A DNA stretch of 7,046 nucleotides, taken from an uncultured Marinicella sp. (GTDB lineage: Bacteria > Pseudomonadota > Gammaproteobacteria > Xanthomonadales > Marinicellaceae). The stretch covers positions 1 through 7,046 of the forward strand of contig CALLLZ010000514.1 of the NCBI GenBank assembly GCA_938008005.1, read 5' to 3'. Positions 1 to 4,762 of the stretch are shown here, piece by piece. The notes under the pieces were generated by a model. That model saw only the letters and a list, made by a program, of their open reading frames with translations. It made no database searches and was not told the origin of the DNA. Made by a program: the position numbers and the translations under genes. The stretch's first letter is position 1. Every line of letters starts with the position of its first letter.

Positions 1-96
1 ATTGATTGTAAAACAATTGACCACAGATGTGAAGTGTCTCATTGTGTGCTTGATTTTGTTAGAATCGCTGTATTGTTTATCAATTGATTAAATTTT

Positions 97-636
97 ATGT
101 TGAGATTTTCATTGTTATTTTTGACGCTTATCATCGGTTTATTTTTATTAGAGATATATGAACCCGTGAGGCAAGCCGTGATTTTACCATTTACTGGTTT
201 GTTAGCCACTTTCAGTTCATGGATGATTCAATTGTTTGACGCTAATGTCCTTGCCAGTGGTGATGTGATCCGCGACTCCATTTCTGGGGCAGCCATTCAA
301 ATAGCACCTGGGTGCAATGGTGTTGAAGCAATGATTATATTATTGGCAGCTATCATAGCTTTTCCAGCCCCTTTCTTATATAAGTTGAAAGGTTTGTTTT
401 GGGGTTTTTTGGCTATTCAAGCATTGAATATGGTTAGAATCATCTCTTTATTCTACTTGCTTCAGTGGGATCGAAATTGGTTTGAATGGTTTCATTTGTA
501 CCTTTGGCAAGCGTTGATTATTTTAGATGCCCTGGTGGTTTGGTTAATTTGGTTGCGATACTTGCCAAGAGGGCAGGGCGAAAGCGATGGAATAATTGAA
601 GATGTGGCGTTACCAGCTGAAAAAGAGTTGGTTTAA
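97..636 (+). CDS. xrtH: Exosortase H (XrtH-type), membrane cysteine protease/transpeptidase
   Basis: This 179-residue polytopic membrane protein belongs to the exosortase/archaeosortase family. Such enzymes recognise short C-terminal sorting tails on exported proteins, cut them and are thought to pass the protein to a surface anchor. The expected catalytic residues are visible: Cys73 in APGCNGVEA, Arg114 in NMVRIISLFYL and His133 in WFHLYLWQ, lying in or next to hydrophobic segments (about 1-18, 27-47, 78-95, 100-122 and 134-153). The short length, the 'EPVRQAV..PFTGLLA' start and the APGCNGVEA core resemble type H, which in other gammaproteobacteria and betaproteobacteria pairs with IPTLxxWG-CTERM substrates; that subtype call is from memory of the family. 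No clear Shine-Dalgarno precedes the ATG, but the start matches the usual N-terminus. No sorting-tail substrate or XrtH partner gene lies in this window. Bases 1-96 hold no recognisable gene. Confidence 0.88.
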   Translation: MLRFSLLFLTLIIGLFLLEIYEPVRQAVILPFTGLLATFSSWMIQLFDANVLASGDVIRDSISGAAIQIAPGCNGVEAMIILLAAIIAFPAPFLYKLKGLFWGFLAIQALNMVRIISLFYLLQWDRNWFEWFHLYLWQALIILDALVVWLIWLRYLPRGQGESDGIIEDVALPAEKELV

Positions 637-640
637 GGTC

Positions 641-682
641 TAAAATAAAAATGTTCAAGCATTAAGCTTTTAAAAAACATTT
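641..682 (-). terminator. Weak AT-rich hairpin between convergent genes
   Basis: Arms AAATGTT (649-655) and AACATTT (676-682) can pair and enclose a smaller AAGC/GCTT hairpin (657-669). Read on the - strand, the stem is followed by a T-rich tract (TTTTATTTTA, 650-641). It sits in the 65-base gap between the stops of the exosortase and HPt genes, where a terminator is expected, possibly acting in both directions. The stem is short and AT-only outside the inner hairpin, so the call is tentative. Confidence 0.3.
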
Positions 683-701
683 CAAATCAATCAGTAACTC
701 T

Positions 702-974
702 TTATACAACTGCTTTGATTTTTTGCCTCATCAACTTGATCAGTTGTTGGATTTTTTCCTGTGTTGATAAATCAATCGAATCGGTATCAACCATGGCTTC
801 AATTTCGCCACATAAGGCTGAAATGTCATCAAATCCATAGCTGCCACTAGAGCCAGCCAATTGATGAACAGAGACAGTCAGCGTTTGAGTGTCTTTTCGC
901 TCAAGTGCTTGTTCCAAATGTTCACTCTTGGCTTCAAAAGAAGCCAAGAATTGTTGTTTTAATTGTTCGAACAA
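702..974 (-). CDS. Stand-alone HPt (histidine phosphotransfer) domain protein
   Basis: This 90-residue all-helical protein consists of a single HPt domain. The signature HQLAGSSGSYGF contains the predicted phospho-accepting His37, followed by the small-residue turn and the next helix (ISALCGEIEAM). HPt proteins shuttle phosphoryl groups between the receiver domain of a hybrid histidine kinase and a response regulator in the cytoplasm. No kinase or receiver gene lies in the window, so its partners must be encoded elsewhere. The start is TTG at 974; GAGG at 986-983 lies 8 bases upstream, which supports it over the non-ATG alternatives. The gene begins only 14 bases after the stop of the OmpA-Ig gene on the same strand and has no room for its own promoter outside that gene, so co-transcription is likely. 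Family assignment is confident; the pathway is unknown. Confidence 0.85.
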   Translation of the reverse strand: MFEQLKQQFLASFEAKSEHLEQALERKDTQTLTVSVHQLAGSSGSYGFDDISALCGEIEAMVDTDSIDLSTQEKIQQLIKLMRQKIKAVV

Positions 975-988
975 AATTATTTCCTCAC
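972..988 (-). promoter_or_regulatory. Ribosome binding site fixing the TTG start of the HPt gene
   Basis: On the - strand, GTGAGGAAA (988-980) precedes the TTG start (974-972), with GAGG ending 8 bases before it. There is no in-frame ATG upstream within the short gap to the previous stop at 991-989. This makes TTG the best-supported start. Confidence 0.7.
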
Positions 989-3274
989 TCAGTCCACTAT
1001 GGTAATAGTTACTGTCGCAGTAGATTGTTGATTGCCATCAGTGATGGTATAAGTGAATGTGTCAACGCCACACCAGTCTGCTGGTGGAATATATGTAACA
1101 GTTCCATCTGCATTGATATCAACAACTGTACCTAAAGATCCTTCGCTATTAACAGAAACCAAGGTGATGACATCGCCATCTGGATCTGAATCGTTATCTA
1201 AAAGGTTAACGGTTACTGGAATATTCATGATGGTTGCATAATTGTCATCAACAGCGACTGGAGCTTCATTGTCTTCAGTAACTGTAATTGTTACAGTTGC
1301 TGTACTGGTTGCTCCATCTACATCGCTTATTGTATAAGTAAATGTATCAACACCAATAAAGCCAGGGTTGGCTGTATATTCAATCTCATCACCACCAGGT
1401 AAATTGATTGTGCCATTAGCAGGATTGGTGGTGCTGATAAGCTCTAAAACAGTACCATCTGGATCGCTGTCATTGCTGGTTACAAAAAATACCAAAGTAG
1501 TATTGCCAGGAGTCGATCCGTTGTCATCAACTGCAATAGGCGCAATGTTATTGACTGTAATGGTTACTGTTGCAGTATCAGAAGCACCTTCCTGATCAAC
1601 AATTGTATAGGTGAAAGTATCGGTGCCAATAAATCCTGAGTTAGGAATATAAGTAAGGATGTCTCCATTGTTAACCACTGTACCATTGCTTGCTTGGGTG
1701 ACAGATTGGATACTGATGACATCGCCATCATCGGCATCAGAGTCATTGTTTAAAACACTGATAGCAGCACCTGATGAATTGCGATCTATGGTGATGCCAT
1801 CATCATTGGCAACGGGGTCAGCATTTAAGAAAATAACTGAGCCCAATGTGGTATTGGTTTCAGTTTCTTGGAATTTGTAAACATCAACTGTTCGTTTATG
1901 TTGAGCAGGATTTCTCAAGGCCCGATTGATCCAGGCTGCTGGTGCATCAACTTTGCGCTTAACCCACTTCATAGGTAAGTCTTCATCAGCAATTTCCATG
2001 TCGACGTAATCTTTTTCAATGGTCAAAAATGAAATCTCAACACGTCTATTTTTAGGCTGATCTGGGCCATTATTGTCGTACGCAGGTTGTGACTCACCCA
2101 TACCCTTAGATTGAATGATGTCAGCATCTATGCCGTTAGCGACAAAAAAATCTTTAGCGCTTTGGGCTCGTCTGGTAGATAAGTCTAAATTATAAGCATC
2201 AGATGCAATGTCACAAGTGTGCCCCACAATATTAATACTGCTGGCCAATTCTGTGGCTTTAATTTGTTCAACCAATGACTTTAATTCAACGGCAGCGTCA
2301 TCTCTTATAAATGATTTGTCTAAATCAAAAAATGCCATCGATGACAAATCAACTTGGTTTTGTACCAATTGGCGATTTTCTAGTTGCAGTTGTTTTAGGC
2401 GGTCTTCATCAATTACCTGTACTTCTTCGTCAACAGTGACAGGTAAATGATTTTTGCCAAAGTCATATCGGTACATCAGATTAGCACGGGTGTCGTCTCT
2501 ATCGGTTTCAAAATCACCTGATTTGCGGATTTGTTCTACAGATAATGCGAGGCTGTGGCCTGTATTAAGGAAATATTTCTCTAGGTTTACGCTGGCTGTT
2601 AGTTGATCTGAGTCATAATCACCTTGTTCATAATCTAAACCACCAGTTAACCTGACTAAATTATTATCAAAAAACTTTCCAATTCGACCACCTAAGCCCC
2701 AATCATATGGATGTTCATAGTTTCTGATGATGGTTTCTACAGTTTGAGCTTGGACAAAGTCGCGGCCATCTAATTGGCCAAAAATATCACTTGTTACTGA
2801 ACTTGAAGATTGACTGACAAAACGTTCATTGGTAACAGCAGAGCTTAAATTGATGTTCCAAAATTTATCTCTGGCTTCAGAACCAAAGCCAACAGTGAAT
2901 TTACGGTCATCAAAAGTGTTTTGGTCAATAGCTGCAAAGTACTTCCAAACCCTTAAGTTTTCTTCATTGCTAATAAGGTCATTTTTCTCAACAGCGCCTG
3001 AAATACGATGGTAATCCAATTTTAAACCACCAGCACCATCGGACAGCCATACTTCACCCATCCAATTGCTGCTCCAACTGGTGTTGAATGATTTGAGAAA
3101 GTCTCCAATCAACTCACCTTCATTATCAACACCTATGCCCAAGCGCGTATCATCACCCGCGTAAGCGAAATTGACTTGATCTTCCGAACCAGAAACTGTG
3201 GTTTGATTTTGAGCGCCTGCAGACATCGCCACCAGCATGGCTGCAATGATCAATTTAGCTTTGTGATTATCCAT
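989..3274 (-). CDS. OmpA-family outer-membrane protein with three C-terminal Ig-like repeats
   Basis: This is a 761-residue envelope protein. The ATG at 3274 is chosen because AGAGG (3284-3280) lies 5 bases upstream and it gives a clean signal peptide (hydrophobic 8-17, likely cleavage after Ala21 in SAGA|QNQ). An ATG at 3310 would add 12 residues and has no comparable site. Residues about 23-285 show alternating amphipathic strands, consistent with an outer-membrane beta-barrel I do not recognise by family. A charged helical stretch (about 285-305) leads into an OmpA peptidoglycan-binding domain (about 308-416; SDAYN, LSTRRAQS, GMGES and NRRVEI motifs). The conserved binding Arg is present as Arg369, but the position of the conserved Asp appears to be Cys354. 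A linker (417-484) is followed by three Big_9/cadherin-like domains (about 485-576, 577-667, 668-761) with NDSDxD loops and DTFTYTI strands. The protein probably tethers the outer membrane to the wall. It has no CTERM sorting tail. Confidence 0.85.
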   Translation of the reverse strand: MDNHKAKLIIAAMLVAMSAGAQNQTTVSGSEDQVNFAYAGDDTRLGIGVDNEGELIGDFLKSFNTSWSSNWMGEVWLSDGAGGLKLDYHRISGAVEKNDLISNEENLRVWKYFAAIDQNTFDDRKFTVGFGSEARDKFWNINLSSAVTNERFVSQSSSSVTSDIFGQLDGRDFVQAQTVETIIRNYEHPYDWGLGGRIGKFFDNNLVRLTGGLDYEQGDYDSDQLTASVNLEKYFLNTGHSLALSVEQIRKSGDFETDRDDTRANLMYRYDFGKNHLPVTVDEEVQVIDEDRLKQLQLENRQLVQNQVDLSSMAFFDLDKSFIRDDAAVELKSLVEQIKATELASSINIVGHTCDIASDAYNLDLSTRRAQSAKDFFVANGIDADIIQSKGMGESQPAYDNNGPDQPKNRRVEISFLTIEKDYVDMEIADEDLPMKWVKRKVDAPAAWINRALRNPAQHKRTVDVYKFQETETNTTLGSVIFLNADPVANDDGITIDRNSSGAAISVLNNDSDADDGDVISIQSVTQASNGTVVNNGDILTYIPNSGFIGTDTFTYTIVDQEGASDTATVTITVNNIAPIAVDDNGSTPGNTTLVFFVTSNDSDPDGTVLELISTTNPANGTINLPGGDEIEYTANPGFIGVDTFTYTISDVDGATSTATVTITVTEDNEAPVAVDDNYATIMNIPVTVNLLDNDSDPDGDVITLVSVNSEGSLGTVVDINADGTVTYIPPADWCGVDTFTYTITDGNQQSTATVTITIVD
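992..1819 (-). repeat. Three tandem Ig-like (Big_9/cadherin-like) domain repeats inside the OmpA-Ig gene
   Basis: Three consecutive units of about 91-94 codons (1819-1547, 1546-1274, 1273-992) each contain an opening VANDD/IAVDD/VAVDD motif, a NDSDxDG-like acidic loop, a GxDTFTYTI strand and a TATVTIT end. The acidic loops resemble calcium-binding loops of cadherin-type repeats; calcium binding is inferred. The units are clearly homologous in protein but diverged in DNA, so the duplication is not recent. The third unit differs by carrying Trp734-Cys735 where the others have Phe-Ile. Confidence 0.8.
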
Positions 3275-3279
3275 GTAAA

Positions 3280-3284
3280 CCTCT
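3280..3284 (-). promoter_or_regulatory. Ribosome binding site of the OmpA-Ig gene
   Basis: AGAGG on the - strand ends 5 bases before the ATG at 3274. It decides between this start and the ATG at 3310. Confidence 0.65.
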
Positions 3285-3353
3285 GTTGATAAAATGTACA
3301 AATAATGCATTCTAACAACAGGCTAATTCAATGTCATGGCTTATTTATGGCAT

Positions 3354-3377
3354 TTAACTATTTATAACAATAGTTAA
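3354..3377. repeat. Perfect 9-bp inverted repeat upstream of the OmpA-Ig gene
   Basis: TTAACTATT (3354-3362) and AATAGTTAA (3369-3377) are perfect inverted copies around a 6-base spacer. The repeat lies about 80-100 bases before the OmpA-Ig start. It overlaps a TATAAA sequence on the - strand (3366-3361) that could be a -10 element, although no convincing -35 is seen at 17 bases. It could be an operator or a 5' leader hairpin. Confidence 0.45.
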
Positions 3378-3389
3378 GTTTGAACTTAC

Positions 3390-3416
3390 TAGGAACTCTG
3401 GGTTGCAAAGTTCCTA
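3390..3416 (-). terminator. 8-bp inverted repeat after the DUF3379 gene: terminator without T-tract, or operator
   Basis: TAGGAACT (3390-3397) and AGTTCCTA (3409-3416) form a perfect 8-bp stem with an 11-base loop. It begins 24 bases after the DUF3379 stop, a usual place for a terminator, but no run of T follows on the - strand, so an intrinsic terminator would be weak. On the - strand the repeat includes GGAACTT (3414-3408), which equals the classical -35 sequence of RpoE-like ECF sigma factors. No clear matching -10 was found at 16 bases. It may serve as a regulatory site for the downstream OmpA-Ig operon. Confidence 0.4.
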
Positions 3417-3439
3417 ATAAAGTAACATTTATGTGAGAG

Positions 3440-4135
3440 TTATAACAGCGGTTTGAGGGTGCTGATCAAGGCGTTTTCAATTTGAGCTGTGCTTTCATGT
3501 GGGCGGGCTATAATAGCAGCAGACCCTTGTTCTAGAGCGACAATTTTACCTTTAAAGCCTTCCATCTGCATGTTAACAGCTTCGTCTATAGGAGAGTTGG
3601 GCATGTACAACACTGTTATGGGTTGATTCAAATCATTCATGACCACCATTCTGGCGCCTTTACCGTTGAGAGTTGGGCATAATTTCATAAAATGAACATC
3701 TCCCAAGTCACCATCGATGGCGGTATTGATGCTGGCGAAAAGTGGTGCTAAATCATCTTGGGGAATCTCAGATTGAGACATATAGACAGCAGGTTCCATC
3801 ATCAAAGCTTCGTTGATGAACTTTTCCAGATCAGAACTTTGGCTGTTGGATAAAAAGAAAATACCGGCGCCAAATAACAGAATGGCAGACGCCGCAATGG
3901 CGAGGTAGTTACTTCTGAATTTATTTTGTTCGCTCTGTGCTTGATAGAATTTGATGTGCTCTATGTCATGTGCTGGTACTGGAATACTCAAAGCCGCAAG
4001 TATCACTTGTTCATTTCTCATGGCATCGTTATATGCCTTTGAGCAACGCTTGTCGTTATTTTTTGCTTCTAAAAAGGCTGTATTTTTTGAGTATGGATCT
4101 GCATCCAATATTTTTTTAAATTCAAAGTAATTCAT
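3440..4135 (-). CDS. DUF3379-family membrane protein, probable anti-sigma partner
   Basis: This 231-residue protein has a cytoplasmic N-terminal part (1-75), one membrane segment (about 77-95, NYLAIAASAILLFGAGIFF) and a periplasmic C-terminal part (96-231). The EFKKILDADP opening, the LSIPVP stretch before the membrane and the C-terminal LYMPN/ALEQGSAAIIARP region match what I recall of DUF3379 proteins, which sit next to ECF sigma factors. Typical members have Cys/His near the N-terminus, resembling an anti-sigma zinc finger. Here Tyr3 replaces the first Cys and only Cys31 remains, so a zinc site is unlikely. The ATG at 4135 overlaps the sigma stop by four bases (ATGA), with AGG 9 bases upstream inside the sigma gene, indicating translational coupling. 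An anti-sigma role is inferred from topology and position; the family itself is uncharacterised as far as I know. Confidence 0.75.
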   Translation of the reverse strand: MNYFEFKKILDADPYSKNTAFLEAKNNDKRCSKAYNDAMRNEQVILAALSIPVPAHDIEHIKFYQAQSEQNKFRSNYLAIAASAILLFGAGIFFLSNSQSSDLEKFINEALMMEPAVYMSQSEIPQDDLAPLFASINTAIDGDLGDVHFMKLCPTLNGKGARMVVMNDLNQPITVLYMPNSPIDEAVNMQMEGFKGKIVALEQGSAAIIARPHESTAQIENALISTLKPLL

Positions 4136-4647
4136 ATTTTGTTACCTATTTTACTTTCCCTGTTCAAATGTGTTGTGAGTTGTTTTCTTGCGCGGAATAG
4201 TTGTGTCATAACAGCGCTGGGGCTAATGTTTAGTTGTTCTGCAATTTCATCACAGCTGAATCCGCCAATGACTTGTAACATCAAAGGCTCAGCATATTTT
4301 GTCTCTAAATTTGCCATCGCTTCGCGAGTGATGTTGATGTCCATGAGTTCATCAGGAGTGTGAGTGCTTTTGTCCTCAATATCTATCACCATGTCATCTA
4401 AGGAATTAATGGTGGGTTTCTTTTTCTCAAATTGGCGAGCAAATTCGCGTCGCAATATGGTAAAAATCCAGCTTTTAGCGGCTTTTTCATCTTTCAATGA
4501 ATCAATCGCACGCCAAGCACGAAGGTAAGCCTCTTGGACCAAATCTTTGGCCATGTGCTCATCTTTGCCCAACCAATATGCAAAGCGATAGAGGTCTTGA
4601 TAATAAATGCCTAATAGGGCGTCAAACTTTCTTTCTTTTATGCTCAT
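4132..4647 (-). CDS. ECF (extracytoplasmic function) sigma-70 factor
   Basis: This 171-residue protein has the two-domain ECF layout. Sigma region 2 spans about 8-76; its core DLVQEAYLRAW (35-45) contacts RNA polymerase, and KSWIFTILRREFARQF (58-73) contacts the -10 element. A variable acidic linker follows (77-105). Sigma region 4 spans about 106-160, with a helix-turn-helix in FSCDEIAEQLNISPSAVMTQLFRARKQL that reads the -35 element. There is no extra C-terminal sensor domain. The ATG at 4647 is preferred: GAGGG (4663-4659) lies 11 bases upstream, while the in-frame TTG at 4665 has no binding site. The gene heads an operon with the DUF3379 membrane protein, which probably holds it at the membrane until a periplasmic or membrane signal arrives. 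The target promoters are unknown; the GGAACTT motif before the OmpA-Ig gene is one candidate. Confidence 0.88.
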   Translation of the reverse strand: MSIKERKFDALLGIYYQDLYRFAYWLGKDEHMAKDLVQEAYLRAWRAIDSLKDEKAAKSWIFTILRREFARQFEKKKPTINSLDDMVIDIEDKSTHTPDELMDINITREAMANLETKYAEPLMLQVIGGFSCDEIAEQLNISPSAVMTQLFRARKQLTTHLNRESKIGNKI

Positions 4648-4673
4648 GTTAGTAAAGACCCTCAAATTAATAA

Positions 4674-4703
4674 TTTATGACAAAAAGTCATGACTTTTGT
4701 CAT
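4674..4703 (-). promoter_or_regulatory. Candidate promoter for the ECF sigma operon
   Basis: On the - strand ATGACA (4703-4698) resembles a -35 element, and CATAAA (4679-4674) follows after 18 bases as a weak -10. It would start transcription just before the sigma gene and overlaps the palindrome completely. No GGAACTT-type autoregulatory -35 was seen here. Confidence 0.25.
4677..4703. promoter_or_regulatory. 27-base palindrome, probable operator in the divergent sigma/oligopeptidase region
   Basis: ATGACAAAAAGTCA (4677-4690) is followed immediately by TGACTTTTGTCAT (4691-4703). The arms are perfect inverted copies of 13 bases apart from one extra A in the left arm. Each arm is itself an inverted repeat, giving four half-sites: TGAC-N5-GTCA-TGAC-N4-GTCA, with GTCATGAC at the centre. 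It has no loop, so it suits a dimeric or tetrameric DNA-binding protein better than an RNA hairpin. It lies 30 bases before the sigma ATG and 59 bases before the oligopeptidase start, so it could control both genes. The regulator is not identifiable here. Confidence 0.6.
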
Positions 4704-4727
4704 CTTTTTATCTGCAAGCATTATATT
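4697..4727 (+). promoter_or_regulatory. Candidate sigma-70 promoter for the oligopeptidase gene
   Basis: TTGTCA (4697-4702) matches the -35 consensus at five of six positions. TTATAT/TATATT (4721-4727) is a possible -10 with 18-19 bases between. The -35 falls inside the right arm of the palindrome, so a bound protein would block or recruit polymerase. The match is by eye. Confidence 0.35.
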
Positions 4728-4762
4728 TGATAAAATTTCATAGTATGCTACTGGGCTTTTAT

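Noticed and set aside
1..96. Promoter and short repeats before the exosortase gene
   Set aside because: TTGTTA (56-61) with TATCAA (78-83) is too weak a match, and the AT-rich TTGT/ACAA repeats near the left edge are short enough to be chance.
989..1275. A hidden CTERM sorting tail or frameshifted extension after the OmpA-Ig stop
   Set aside because: The third Ig repeat ends at the same point as the others and the HPt ribosome site follows within a few bases; there is no hydrophobic segment with basic tail.
992..1819. Recent DNA tandem duplication or CRISPR-like array
   Set aside because: The three units are related in protein but differ at many bases throughout; spacing of about 273-282 bases reflects protein domains.
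905..3014. Several short + strand open frames opposite the OmpA-Ig and HPt genes
   Set aside because: They are antisense to well-supported genes, have low-complexity Ser/Val/Thr-rich translations from repeat codons, and show no family features.
3275..3310. Upstream ATG at 3310 as the start of the OmpA-Ig protein
   Set aside because: It would put 12 residues before a good signal peptide and has no binding site; ATG 3274 has AGAGG 5 bases upstream.
4697..4762. TTG at 4697 as the start of oligopeptidase B
   Set aside because: It falls inside the palindrome and candidate -35, has no ribosome site and would add 22 residues before the lipoprotein signal.
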